Positions 15,751-24,050 of a stretch of DNA of 50,445 nt are shown here, in pieces. A program made the position numbers and the translations under genes. Location of the stretch: the IMG/VR virus record IMGVR_UViG_3300037258_000061, positions 1 through 50,445 of that record. The stretch is one strand, 5' to 3'. The stretch is from a virus. Below the pieces are notes generated by a model. That model had not been told where the DNA came from. It searched no databases and was given only the letters and a program-made list of their open reading frames with translations. Positions within the stretch are counted from its first letter, which is position 1, and the number at the start of each line of letters is the position of its first letter.

Positions 15751-16602
15751 ATGAGCAAATCAATTGGTGGTTTCGATGGTCCTCCACGTAAGGATAGTTT
15801 CGCTGCGAAAGTTGCTCGCAGTGATAATCCTGACGCAGCCGTAGATGTTAGCGAACTAACTGAGAATGAAAAGACTCAGTTACGCAGAGCATCTGAGATT
15901 GATAAAGCCGCAGCATCATTTAGCTTTATCAAGCCTGAGTTAGCTACAGAACGTGTTGAAATTATCTTCGACAATTCTGGCTCGATGCAAGGCCAGGAGA
16001 TTAAAGATGCAAAAGAGGGCGTGACTGAGTTTATGAAAGCTTGCACGCCAAACGAAACAGCTATTAGAGTTGTGCCAGTGGATTCGACACGTTCAAGTGT
16101 AACTCTTGCATTTACGTGTGATTTGCCTGCAGTTGCTATGCGCGTGCAAGAGTTTAAAGCTGAGGGCGGTACTCCACTTTACTCTAAACTCTTGAATGCA
16201 CTTGGCAAAGGTAATCGCAATGATTTATATCCGACTCGTATCATTGCATTTTCAGATGGGCAAGCTGGAGACGGTTATGCGCGTCGTCAACACAGTTATG
16301 GCGATATTATATTAGCTGATTCTCCTACTCATACTGAAATGGTACAACTCGCAAAACAGCACAATGTGCCTATTGATACATGTTACATTGCAGATCGTAT
16401 CGCAGCCGATGAAGAACATCTGCGTCAAGATGGCGCGTATCAAACAATGAAAGCAATCGCAGAAGATACGGGCGGCATCTTTCTGGTATTTGAGAAAGGA
16501 AAATGTGATTTTAAACGTGGATTCAAATACCTTACAAAAGGCAATCGTCTTTTTCTTATGGACTCTTCTTTCAAAGCGAAGTTGGAAGCGGGACAGATTT
16601 AG
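15751..16602 (+). CDS. von Willebrand factor A (VWA) domain protein
   Basis: This encodes 283 residues. Residues 66-240 form a VWA domain with a complete metal-ion-dependent adhesion site: DNSGSM (Asp74, Ser76, Ser78), Thr141 in GGTPLYS, and Asp169 in AFSDG. VWA domains mediate metal-dependent protein contacts, often with AAA+ ATPases such as MoxR. CGGAG precedes the ATG. There is no signal peptide, so it acts in the cytoplasm. No MoxR-type partner is seen nearby; the FtsK-like ATPase lies three genes on. Role unknown. Confidence 0.85.
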   Translation: MSKSIGGFDGPPRKDSFAAKVARSDNPDAAVDVSELTENEKTQLRRASEIDKAAASFSFIKPELATERVEIIFDNSGSMQGQEIKDAKEGVTEFMKACTPNETAIRVVPVDSTRSSVTLAFTCDLPAVAMRVQEFKAEGGTPLYSKLLNALGKGNRNDLYPTRIIAFSDGQAGDGYARRQHSYGDIILADSPTHTEMVQLAKQHNVPIDTCYIADRIAADEEHLRQDGAYQTMKAIAEDTGGIFLVFEKGKCDFKRGFKYLTKGNRLFLMDSSFKAKLEAGQI

Positions 16603-16616
16603 TTAGATAGCAGGTT

Positions 16617-16712
16617 GTATACTGCTATGGATGCATTCTTAGTCATTATGCGGAAATAGCGAGTAAAGGCATAGTGTTAATTACTAGTTAGAATGCATCC
16701 ATAGGAGTATAC
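16617..16712 (+). promoter_or_regulatory. 96-nt nested hairpin that buries a ribosome binding site
   Basis: GTATAC-TG-CTATGGATGCATTCT (two arms at 16617-16622 and 16625-16639) pairs with the mirror at 16690-16704 and 16707-16712: 22 of 23 positions pair. Inner pairs TAGT/ACTA and TATGC/GCATA extend it. The right arm contains AGGAG (16703-16707), the ribosome binding site for the ATG at 16716. The folded RNA should therefore block translation of the small membrane protein. Confidence 0.75.
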
Positions 16713-16715
16713 AAA

Positions 16716-16925
16716 ATGAATCCATTCTTAGCAAGCGGTCTTTTACTCATAATTAGATTCCTGATGTTCCTAGCAGCGAATCAAGTTATGCCAACTCGTG
16801 CAGATCAATACAACAAACTTGATGAGTTACTTGACGCTGCACAGCGTTATTCAACTCAACTTTCAAATCACACACTCAACGCTCACCAGATGGATGACAG
16901 CAACAGCGGAAAGCAGGTTATGTAA
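16716..16925 (+). CDS. small membrane protein
   Basis: This encodes 69 residues with one hydrophobic segment (LASGLLLIIRFLMFLAANQV, residues 5-24) and a polar, helical C-terminus. The start codon lies four bases downstream of a long hairpin containing its ribosome binding site, so expression is probably conditional. It ends as TAATG, overlapping the next start. Membrane location with a cytoplasmic or periplasmic polar domain; the function is unknown. Lysis or superinfection roles are possible. Confidence 0.6.
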   Translation: MNPFLASGLLLIIRFLMFLAANQVMPTRADQYNKLDELLDAAQRYSTQLSNHTLNAHQMDDSNSGKQVM

Positions 16926-17209
16926 TGGATATTGAAGATCCGCATGGCGTGACTAATATCATGCCTGCGTTAACTCAAGATCAGCGAGACTCAGAAGAAT
17001 GCGAGTTTCGTATTTTATCTTGTTCTTATATGGTGCAGATGTATGGAACACAGTTACAGATGCATCTTTCAGTTCCTTATGGACAGCGCGACAACGGCAT
17101 GGTTGACATGCTCAAGTTTAATATGAATGCAATGCAGCGTTTCGCAGTTCGCATGAACAAGCGTTACGAGTATTTGCAGAACAAAATGAAGCTTGGCAAA
17201 CTATCTTAA
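16925..17209 (+). CDS. unknown small early protein
   Basis: This encodes 94 residues, starting MDIEDPHGVTNIMPALTQDQ, Met-rich and helical towards the C-terminus (FNMNAMQRFAVRMNKRYEYL). Translation is coupled to the membrane-protein gene by a one-base stop/start overlap, so both probably respond to the hairpin upstream. No family recognised. Confidence 0.6.
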   Translation: MDIEDPHGVTNIMPALTQDQRDSEECEFRILSCSYMVQMYGTQLQMHLSVPYGQRDNGMVDMLKFNMNAMQRFAVRMNKRYEYLQNKMKLGKLS

Positions 17210-17226
17210 CTGCAACTCAGGATGCT

Positions 17227-18441
17227 ATGACAAAGAACGCTAACAATGACGTTGCTATGATTGCGTTAAAATGCCAGGGATTAGGATTTCCTGTCTTTTA
17301 CAAACGTAGCGAAACAGGTCCACGTGTAACTACACACTTCTTTACGCAGCAAATGGGATCATCTGCACCACTTAACAAAGTTATAAATAAAGCTGAAGAT
17401 ATCGCATTCGCGTGCGGAGTTCCATCTGTAATGATAACTCGTGTATTAAACGAGATTGCATTTCAAGTCCCGCTTGATCCTGAAGATGTGAAGCTGATTC
17501 CATTCGATGCAGGTATTCATAACTTGATGCTCGAAGCTGTTAAAACTCAACAGCTACCCATAGTTATGGGTCAAACAGTGCAGGGGCAGAACTTCACAGT
17601 AGATTTAGTAGAGCAACCCCACTTACTCATAGCTGGATCAACGGGTGGTGGTAAATCTGTATTTCAGGGCTCAGTTGTATGCGGCTTGCTCCTAGCTAAA
17701 TCTCCCGCTGAATTAGAGATGTATCTAGTCGATACCAAACAACTAGATTTGCCTCTATTCAAAGGTGCAGCGCAAGTTAAGAATATAGTTGATAAGATTG
17801 AGAAAGTTCACGATCTAATCGACAATATGATTCTCAACGTAAGACGGCGCACTGAGAGAATGAAAGGCATAGCCAGGAATATAGCTGAGTATAATGCGCT
17901 GCAAGGTACTTTTATAAATCAGCATCTAGCGCCACCTGCTATCAAGTATAAAGTGGTAGTAATTGACGAACTGGCAGATGTTATTTCACTCGACAAAGAC
18001 TTAGCTGTAAAAGAAGCGGGTGAGATTGAAGCTGGACTGCGCAGCGAGAAACGTACACGCATTGTTAATAAACTTCAGACACTAACTCAAATCTCGCGCG
18101 CATCTGGTATTCACGTTATCGCGGCTACTCAGCGCCCGAGTGTTAAACTTATGTCGGGAGATATCAAAGCTAACTTTCCGATGCGGCTTACTTTCAGACT
18201 CCCAACTTCTGCAGACTCTCGCGTGATATTAGGTGAGGGCGGCGCAGAGAATCTTCTTGGCAAGGGAGATTATCTCTACCAGACTTTTGATATGCCATCC
18301 CCTGTAAGATCGCACGGCGCATATGTAAGTACAACGGACATCGCAAGGATTGTAGATCAATCTCAGATGATAAGGGAGAGTTATGAACAACTCAGAGCAA
18401 CAGCCGATGATGTTAAAGCCGAAACTGAAACTGAAGTATAG
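17227..18441 (+). CDS. FtsK/SpoIIIE-like DNA translocase ATPase
   Basis: This encodes 404 residues. Walker A is GSTGGGKS (137-144), Walker B VVVIDE (243-248), followed by the FtsK signature region HVIAATQRPSV and DIKANFPMRLTFRL, and by VILGEGGAENLLGKGDYLY. The N-terminal 110 residues resemble the FtsK alpha-domain. The membrane anchor and the DNA-reading gamma domain are absent. FtsK motors pump double-stranded DNA as hexamers. An FtsK-type motor in addition to terminase is unusual in a phage of this size. Possible roles: genome segregation, concatemer handling or DNA entry. AGGA precedes the ATG. Confidence 0.85.
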   Translation: MTKNANNDVAMIALKCQGLGFPVFYKRSETGPRVTTHFFTQQMGSSAPLNKVINKAEDIAFACGVPSVMITRVLNEIAFQVPLDPEDVKLIPFDAGIHNLMLEAVKTQQLPIVMGQTVQGQNFTVDLVEQPHLLIAGSTGGGKSVFQGSVVCGLLLAKSPAELEMYLVDTKQLDLPLFKGAAQVKNIVDKIEKVHDLIDNMILNVRRRTERMKGIARNIAEYNALQGTFINQHLAPPAIKYKVVVIDELADVISLDKDLAVKEAGEIEAGLRSEKRTRIVNKLQTLTQISRASGIHVIAATQRPSVKLMSGDIKANFPMRLTFRLPTSADSRVILGEGGAENLLGKGDYLYQTFDMPSPVRSHGAYVSTTDIARIVDQSQMIRESYEQLRATADDVKAETETEV

Positions 18442-18628
18442 CGTAGAATTCTTAGTCCCTGTAAGTGCTAGTCATTACTATTTTCCTCAGTATCAATATG
18501 CTACAGTTGATACCAGAGATAAAGTCAGTAAAGACTTTTATCTGAATTGGTTTAAAAATAACATTGTAGATATTCCAATGACAGATACTAAAGCTTGCTG
18601 GATTCTTATAGGTATTCGACGCGCCTAG
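18383..18628 (+). CDS. unknown small protein overlapping the FtsK-like gene
   Basis: This encodes 81 residues. Its ATG lies inside the 3' end of the FtsK-like gene (59-base overlap, different frame), preceded by AGGGAG at proper spacing, so I accept it. Contains aromatic-rich beta-type segments (SHYYFPQYQYATVD, FYLNWF). No family recognised. Confidence 0.55.
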   Translation: MNNSEQQPMMLKPKLKLKYSVEFLVPVSASHYYFPQYQYATVDTRDKVSKDFYLNWFKNNIVDIPMTDTKACWILIGIRRA

Positions 18629-18815
18629 GCGGGGTAATCCACAACCCCCTGTGGGAAGGGCGCAAAACGCGCCAACTTGCTCATTCTAGGGGGTTTAATG
18701 GCCTCTGTTAGCCACTAGACAGAGCGGGTAACGCAGAGTAGGCTTAGGACTGGTTTTGTAGCTGCGAGCGCTTAGAGAGGCACCTACGCAAAGAGATTTT
18801 TAGGAATTAACTATA
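18629..18815 (+). other. gene-free gap with nested stems and a GGGTAACGC site
   Basis: AACCCCCT (18643-18650) pairs with AGGGGGTT (18688-18695), enclosing GGCGC/GCGCC (18659-18663, 18669-18673). A second hairpin, CTCTGT/ACAGAG, lies at about 18702-18723. GGGTAACGC at 18726-18734 is the inverted core of the direct repeat near 11.5 kb. No gene of useful length is present; a six-codon frame follows the AGGGGG. Confidence 0.5.
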
Positions 18816-19046
18816 ATGCCCAGCACTAAATACACTTACAACAAATCGATTCGATTCACTTATCTACAACTAGCATGGCTAGATCAACCACGGCTGCGTG
18901 GCAAATCTGGTCATATTATGAGATTTTTTATTGATAAATGGATCGCGGGCCAACTATCGCCTGAAATGATCCAGGAATTGGAGAATGTCATTGCCAGAGT
19001 TCCAAGTATCACAACCGGAACCACCGGATCAACCACCACAGGATGA
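18816..19046 (+). CDS. unknown small basic protein
   Basis: This encodes 76 residues with a basic N-terminus (TKYTYNKSIRF), a helical centre and a Thr/Gly-rich end. Its size and pattern would fit a small DNA-binding (ribbon-helix-helix-like) protein, but no diagnostic motif is present. Its 3' end overlaps the possible start of the next gene. Confidence 0.45.
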   Translation: MPSTKYTYNKSIRFTYLQLAWLDQPRLRGKSGHIMRFFIDKWIAGQLSPEMIQELENVIARVPSITTGTTGSTTTG

Positions 19047-19875
19047 AATAGAAAACAAAAATGCTACAGCATTTTCGGATTTGGAGAATCAAAATGAACG
19101 ATCAACAAATAGTAGTATGGTATCGAATATTCGAGAAAGTAGCAGTGGTAGCTATAATAATATTGGGATTGATATACCTTTTAAAACGGAGATAACCTCT
19201 TCAGAACTTCCAGACAAAGTCTGCACCCAGTGCTTAGAAGACAACTTAATTAAAAAAGGTATTATAGAAACCTTTACTCCGTGTCAGAAATGCGGCGAAG
19301 AATTTTGCATCCACGGAGTTTCAAAGCTTGATCCACAGTATTGTATTCACTGCTGCAATGATTTCAAGATCGTTGATGTAATTGAACAAGAGCAACGACC
19401 GATCTTTAATAAAGACGGCGCTCTCATTGCAGTCCGCCAGTTTAAAGTGCGGCACATAACTCTTTCAGGATTGCACTGGCTATTTTTCAACCGTGCGATA
19501 ACAAATCTTTCAGACATTGAGTTGGAACACGCGATAGAATACCACCAGAGTATCTATCATGGGATGATCTATGAGAGAGAAGCTCGCAGAGTTCAGAAAG
19601 CTCATCGCAACAAAGGTAAAGTTGCGGGCAATGAGAATCACAGTATTACGCAAAATCCGTTTGAGTCTACTCAAGATGGAGTTAGATTCGTCACAGGAAC
19701 AGGAACTCCTACTCAGAAAAAAGTTAGAACTCGCACGGTTAAAGTATCTCAATCTTCTACAGGAATTACAGGAACTAAAAAAGGTCTCTCTCCAGAAGCA
19801 CTCCAAGCTTTAGTTGCAGAGTTAATGAAAGCTGGCTTGAGCCAGGAACAGATACTTGCGATAGGAAAAAAATGA
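18985..19875 (+). CDS. zinc-binding protein of the early arm
   Basis: This encodes up to 296 residues. The reliable part starts near residue 72, where two zinc knuckles (VCTQC, PCQKC, FCIHG, CIHCC) lie in about 45 residues, followed by a helical domain and a basic Ser/Thr-rich linker ending in a short helical segment (SPEALQALVAELMKAGLSQEQ). The first 70 residues are low-complexity and overlap both the preceding gene and a nested reading frame at 19094-19195, so the true start is uncertain. It ends as ATGA with the next gene. Function unknown. Confidence 0.6.
   Translation: MSLPEFQVSQPEPPDQPPQDEIENKNATAFSDLENQNERSTNSSMVSNIRESSSGSYNNIGIDIPFKTEITSSELPDKVCTQCLEDNLIKKGIIETFTPCQKCGEEFCIHGVSKLDPQYCIHCCNDFKIVDVIEQEQRPIFNKDGALIAVRQFKVRHITLSGLHWLFFNRAITNLSDIELEHAIEYHQSIYHGMIYEREARRVQKAHRNKGKVAGNENHSITQNPFESTQDGVRFVTGTGTPTQKKVRTRTVKVSQSSTGITGTKKGLSPEALQALVAELMKAGLSQEQILAIGKK
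19094..19195 (+). CDS. nested 33-residue membrane peptide
   Basis: In another frame inside the low-complexity start of the zinc-protein gene, a 33-codon gene has GGAG seven bases before its ATG. It encodes a polar N-terminus, a clean transmembrane segment (VAVVAIIILGLIYLL) and a KRR end. The fit to a real small membrane peptide is better than expected for a random frame, but it is short. If real, the zinc protein may start downstream of it. Confidence 0.45.
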   Translation: MNDQQIVVWYRIFEKVAVVAIIILGLIYLLKRR

Positions 19876-20612
19876 CTTTACGTAAAACTGATGGTCAAAT
19901 AGCGAGAGCTAGAAAAGAGTGGAAACTAATGTCAAACGTTGATTTTAACATGATTGAAGCTTTAATCGCACAGGAACCAATTGGTAATCTCATGCAAATT
20001 AAAGACATTGTTGATAAAGAGATACAGTTTTGCAGAAATAACATGGCGAAACAAGCTGTACAGCAAGAAACAGCAGCAAAACGTGCAATTCCTCGCATGG
20101 AAGGACAGTTGCGAAGAGCAGATCGAACTGATGAGTTTGATAACTTGAAAACGCAGGCGGGAATTGGTGCAGTTGATCCTCGTATTCAAACTGTACTTGG
20201 TACAGGTCTTAGCGACGTTGGACAAGAATCATTGAAAGCAAATTATCAAGAAAGCTTGCACAGAGATGTTTCTGGAGCTACCAGCGGAGAGAAAAAAATC
20301 CGTTATGATCTAATGCTGCGCAGTGTTTTAGAAGCCTACTCTCGTAGACTCACAGCGGGCGCAAATAAACATGGTGATAACAACTACCTGAAGGGATTGG
20401 ACTCTCCAACTTTTATTCGAGAGCGTATCAATCATCTTTATCATCATGTATTAGCTTTGAATAATATTCACAGCTCGGACATAGAAACTCCCCAGGACAA
20501 TTTGGATGCGATTTTGTGGAATGCAGGATTCCTGTGTGAAGTTCTGTGTACCGAAAATGGTATGAAGCTTTTTTACGAAGTTGTAACTAAGCCAAACTAT
20601 ACCAGACGCTAA
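19872..20612 (+). CDS. DUF5664-like (dATP/dGTP diphosphohydrolase-type) protein
   Basis: This encodes 246 residues. The C-terminal 115 residues carry the pattern of the phage DUF5664 family, annotated as dATP/dGTP diphosphohydrolase-like: RYDLM, then KHGDNNYLKG, then HLYHHVLAL and DNLDAILWNAGFLCEV. The N-terminal 125 residues are an extra helical region not typical of that family. It would act on the nucleotide pool in the cytoplasm. It overlaps the upstream stop by ATGA. The family name is by eye, the activity is by analogy. Confidence 0.65.
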   Translation: MTLRKTDGQIARARKEWKLMSNVDFNMIEALIAQEPIGNLMQIKDIVDKEIQFCRNNMAKQAVQQETAAKRAIPRMEGQLRRADRTDEFDNLKTQAGIGAVDPRIQTVLGTGLSDVGQESLKANYQESLHRDVSGATSGEKKIRYDLMLRSVLEAYSRRLTAGANKHGDNNYLKGLDSPTFIRERINHLYHHVLALNNIHSSDIETPQDNLDAILWNAGFLCEVLCTENGMKLFYEVVTKPNYTRR

Positions 20613-20894
20613 ACAATTTTGTAGTTAAATCCAAAAGAAAGTGACTGCCTGTGAGTGTGCATGAACCTGAAGATTTAGTTGTGGACAATTAAATATTGGA
20701 GACGTTCAAAGTAAAAAGGCGAAAGATAACATTCAGCATCATATCTTAATTTTAGCTACGGTCAAAGTTAAGAATGGTAGTTGAATGTTAGAGCCCCACA
20801 CAGTATAGTTTGACCTGCGAATTATACAAGGTAATCTCGTTTAGAGATGGGGCTCTAAGATTCAACTAACTTTAACTCTAGAAGAGAGGGTAAA
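20613..20894 (+). other. gene-free gap with a multibranched inverted-repeat element
   Basis: I find no gene here. The right part (20778-20868) folds as an outer helix TAGTTGAAT/ATTCAACTA and TAGAGCCCCA/TGGGGCTCTA, enclosing GTATA/TATAC (20803-20807, 20823-20827) and TCTC/GAGA (20835-20838, 20844-20847). It ends 26 bases before the next start codon and just ahead of its GAGAGGG site. The left part shows nothing distinct. Confidence 0.6.
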
Positions 20895-21137
20895 ATGCGA
20901 CATATAGAAGAATCATTTGCAAATTTTAAAAAGAAAGTTCTTGATCCTTTACAACTCCCTGAAAACCATACTCAAATCATTGAGATGCGCAGAGCTTTTT
21001 ATGCTGGCGCTGCTGATATGTTTATGGCAATAAACAAGATTACTGAAGCAGAAGAAGATTCTGCTTGTAAAGAACTAGATTCAATCAGAGGTGAGATAGC
21101 TGATTGGATGATAGCTTTGATGTCGGGGAGGGCGTGA
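20895..21137 (+). CDS. small phage protein of the FYAGA type
   Basis: This encodes 80 residues with the MRRAFYAGAADMFMAINK stretch that I recognise from many small, uncharacterised phage proteins near recombination and replication genes. It is helical. GAGAGGG precedes the ATG, and its TGA overlaps the next ATG by one base. Role unknown. Confidence 0.65.
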   Translation: MRHIEESFANFKKKVLDPLQLPENHTQIIEMRRAFYAGAADMFMAINKITEAEEDSACKELDSIRGEIADWMIALMSGRA

Positions 21138-22216
21138 TGACAATCAATCTCGATCCAGAAATATTCATGCGCGCTTGTATACTTGAGAAACAGCTGCATT
21201 GGTTCTCAATCAATCCTGAAGATCAAGTGATAGAGATGGTCCTAGATCATCACATGCTATCAACTTTCAGGATGTGTCCTTCTCGTTTTAAGCTTGAGAT
21301 GGTAGATGGCTGGGCACCAAAGGGATCATTTTGGTTCTTAGAGTTCGGTGCTTTACTTCACAAGTGTCTTGAGTATTATTACCAATATTTCAGGACGCCC
21401 GAGTTTACTATAGAACGCTGGTTTGCTTATGCAACCAACTTCTGGGCAAAGGGAAACTTTGATAAATACAGCGAAATTCCAGGCTACAAGAACATGGGAG
21501 GACGCATCGGTTTCCTAACAATGCTGCAAGAGTATTATCTCCGTTTCAGTGCAGAGAATGAACGTCTTCGCATAATTGGAACCGAGCTATACTTTGGCAA
21601 AGGCAAAGAAGTCCCACTTCTTGCAGAACCACTTAATAATCGCATTCCGTTCCGTCTATACTTGAGCGGCAAGATTGATATCCTCTGCGATACATCTTCA
21701 CATATAGCACCAATGGATCATAAATCTCACGGCGATTTTCGTGGACAAAATCCCAATAAATCTTATGAAATTCAAGAGGGCATGACTGGCTATATTTATG
21801 CCACGCGTGAGTTAGTAAAGCATTTTATTGATTTAGAAGTTTTTGAACCTGGTTCACGTCAAACTAACATGATTCTCATGAATCATATTCAAGTTAAACC
21901 CGGCAAGACTTCATTTCAAGATCGTTTCTCGCGCATCCCAATGCGTCGCACAGATGCCGATCTAGAAGAATATCGCTGGCGTCAGGTAGCAACTGCGCGC
22001 GATATCTTTAACATGCTAATTGATAGCATGGAAGGTATTCCAGCGCAGTATAACGCAGGAGTTTGTAGTAATTGGTGGCACAATGAATGTCAATTTCATA
22101 AAGTTCATCGCCAGCACTCGGGAGATTCTCAGCTCTTTGTGTTACAGAATGAATACATTAAGAAACCTATCTGGGATCCAGAGAACAGAGATAACGACGG
22201 AAGTTCTGCAAATTAA
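21137..22216 (+). CDS. RecB/Cas4-like PD-(D/E)XK nuclease
   Basis: This encodes 359 residues from the ATG at 21137 (GGGGAGGG site). It has the RecB-family signature order: GALLHKCLEYYY (71-82, His75), Glu150, SGKID (177-181, Asp181), MDHKS (193-197, Asp194 and Lys196) and the QEGMTGYIYA region (213-222). Cys46 and two C-terminal Cys residues hint at, but do not prove, a Cas4-type Fe-S cluster. Such phage exonucleases resect DNA for single-strand annealing and replication. It forms one unit with the Sak4-like ATPase and ssDNA-binding protein downstream. Confidence 0.8.
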   Translation: MTINLDPEIFMRACILEKQLHWFSINPEDQVIEMVLDHHMLSTFRMCPSRFKLEMVDGWAPKGSFWFLEFGALLHKCLEYYYQYFRTPEFTIERWFAYATNFWAKGNFDKYSEIPGYKNMGGRIGFLTMLQEYYLRFSAENERLRIIGTELYFGKGKEVPLLAEPLNNRIPFRLYLSGKIDILCDTSSHIAPMDHKSHGDFRGQNPNKSYEIQEGMTGYIYATRELVKHFIDLEVFEPGSRQTNMILMNHIQVKPGKTSFQDRFSRIPMRRTDADLEEYRWRQVATARDIFNMLIDSMEGIPAQYNAGVCSNWWHNECQFHKVHRQHSGDSQLFVLQNEYIKKPIWDPENRDNDGSSAN

Positions 22217-22231
22217 CTAAAGGAGAAATAA

Positions 22232-22507
22232 ATGGCAAGCGAAGTCTACTTCAGAGATTTACCTGCATCTTCAGCTTATAAATGCAATGTAATGCTTGAA
22301 AACAAGATGCAGTGCCAAGAACGTGCTTCAGTTGAATATTTTACGGCACAGGAAAGAACTAATATTTCACGTAATCATATATGCAAGCATCACTTTGCAG
22401 TTGAACGTCAGCTAAATGAAGCTGAAGGAACTAAATACCTTTTGTATACTTCTGAGGGTAAGCTGATGGATGAAACAAAGGAAGAGTTTAAACCACCCCA
22501 AAAATAA
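22232..22507 (+). CDS. small Cys/His protein
   Basis: This encodes 91 residues with spaced Cys and His residues (YKCNVM, MQCQER, NHICKHHF), suggesting one zinc site. A perfect AAAGGAGA precedes the ATG. It lies between the nuclease and the Sak4-like ATPase and may be an accessory of that set. No family recognised. Confidence 0.6.
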   Translation: MASEVYFRDLPASSAYKCNVMLENKMQCQERASVEYFTAQERTNISRNHICKHHFAVERQLNEAEGTKYLLYTSEGKLMDETKEEFKPPQK

Positions 22508-22582
22508 ACCTGAGAAAACCTGACCAATACAGCATTTTTGACTATTTGACTATAAAATCTATTTATTTAAAGGTAGGGAGTT

Positions 22583-23458
22583 ATGCCAACAACAGAAGAA
22601 CACGGGATAAATAAAACGACTCAAGTTATAGATGATGCGTTCGGCGGTTTGACCGGCGGTGTCAAAGCTGATACAATTGTGCCCGGCAAGACCAAGAATT
22701 ATGCGCTCGCTATAGTTGGAAGACAGAAATCAGGTAAGTCTTTCTTTGCAACTAGCGATAACGAGACTAAAAAAGTTTGGGTTGCAGACTTTGACAATCG
22801 CAGCGAATCAGTCTCAGGTAAGAAGAATGTTTATATCAAGACGTTCATTGATATAAATCAACAGTCTCCCCAGGCGATTAAAAATCTTGAGATTGATCTT
22901 GAATTATTCAAGTATCGCAAAGTTAAAGGCCAACCCATTCCCGATGTATTCGTCTTAGACTCCATTACTTATATGAAGAAAGTATTGGAGAATGAGATTA
23001 TCTCTGCAATGACCAAGAGCAAAGGTGATAACAATTTCTCGCGGCAAGTTGGATCTGGCTCTCGCAAAGTTTTAATTGCTCAGGGCTGGGATATGATTAA
23101 CGCAGTGAGGGGGTATCTTGAGTATTTCATCGCAGAGTTCAGAGAACTCGGTAACCTTATCTGTGTATTTCACGAGAGACCTGAAAAAGATACAATCCAT
23201 TCAACTAAAGACAACACGGTATTTACCGGACAATACTCCGTCGATCCGTTCTATCTTAATTCCCTCTTATCTGTTTTCTCCGAAGTCATGCGAATTACTG
23301 TTGACGGTTATGGGAAGTACACTGTTAATACAACCAGCAACAACGAGTTCAATGGTGCAACTACATGGAAAGTTGACGCCAAAGAAGAACCAAATATCAG
23401 TGCTATGCTCAAGAAACACTTCATACATCTTGAAAAAGGCACTAAACCAGTTCGCTAG
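22583..23458 (+). CDS. Sak4/RecA-like recombination ATPase
   Basis: This encodes 291 residues. Walker A is GRQKSGKS (46-53) and Walker B VFVLDS (122-127), with FHERPEKD in the sensor region; this is the AAA_24/Sak4 pattern, a short RecA-like ATPase that acts as a phage single-strand annealing or recombination protein. GGTAGGGAG precedes the ATG. Together with the nuclease upstream and the ssDNA-binding protein downstream it makes a standard phage recombination set. Confidence 0.75.
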   Translation: MPTTEEHGINKTTQVIDDAFGGLTGGVKADTIVPGKTKNYALAIVGRQKSGKSFFATSDNETKKVWVADFDNRSESVSGKKNVYIKTFIDINQQSPQAIKNLEIDLELFKYRKVKGQPIPDVFVLDSITYMKKVLENEIISAMTKSKGDNNFSRQVGSGSRKVLIAQGWDMINAVRGYLEYFIAEFRELGNLICVFHERPEKDTIHSTKDNTVFTGQYSVDPFYLNSLLSVFSEVMRITVDGYGKYTVNTTSNNEFNGATTWKVDAKEEPNISAMLKKHFIHLEKGTKPVR

Positions 23459-23527
23459 TCACTGACTATCGAAGATGTAAAATAACCTGAACCTGAACCC
23501 ACAAATAAACCTGAAAGAGAGATAAAT

Positions 23528-24034
23528 ATGGCACATCAGATGGATTTCGGCAAAGAAGAACTCAAAGGTCTACAACCAATTCCTGCGGGGATTTACGAAG
23601 TGCGCTTGATTGGTTTTGAACCAAAGTCTTCTAAAGCTGGAGACAGTGTAAACCTGAATCCTATCTTCAGTGTTGTAAACAACCCTGAGTTTGAGGGACG
23701 TACACTGAAGTATGTATTTGTAGGTAACTCGAAAATTCCCTCATTCTTGCAGGATATGTGTCACTGCTTTGGGATGGAGATGGAAGAGTATGATTCCGAT
23801 CGCCCAAGGATTCCTGGTATCTGGGATACAGACAAGAATAAGTTCAAGGTAGGTGCTTATGACACTTACGTTTATTCAGGACCACTTCTGAATAAAGTTG
23901 GCAAGATTGAACTGATTGAGTCTGAGTATCAGGGAAAGAAGAACAATAAGATTCGTAAGTTCTTCTGCAATGTACCGCAGTGCGCAGAGCGTTTTCCGGA
24001 TATTAATCACTCGGATAACGTAGCAGGTAAGTAG
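23528..24034 (+). CDS. DUF669-like ssDNA-binding protein
   Basis: This encodes 168 residues. The opening PAGIYEVRLIGFEPKSSKAGDS-type segment, followed by NLNPIFSVVNNPEFEGR, is the pattern of DUF669 and related phage proteins, which adopt an OB-like fold and act as single-strand binding proteins beside Sak4. A GAGAGATAAAT leader precedes the ATG. It ends 17 bases before a strong hairpin. The family call is by eye, supported by the neighbours. Confidence 0.65.
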   Translation: MAHQMDFGKEELKGLQPIPAGIYEVRLIGFEPKSSKAGDSVNLNPIFSVVNNPEFEGRTLKYVFVGNSKIPSFLQDMCHCFGMEMEEYDSDRPRIPGIWDTDKNKFKVGAYDTYVYSGPLLNKVGKIELIESEYQGKKNNKIRKFFCNVPQCAERFPDINHSDNVAGK

Positions 24035-24050
24035 TAGTTGTTAGTTCCTT

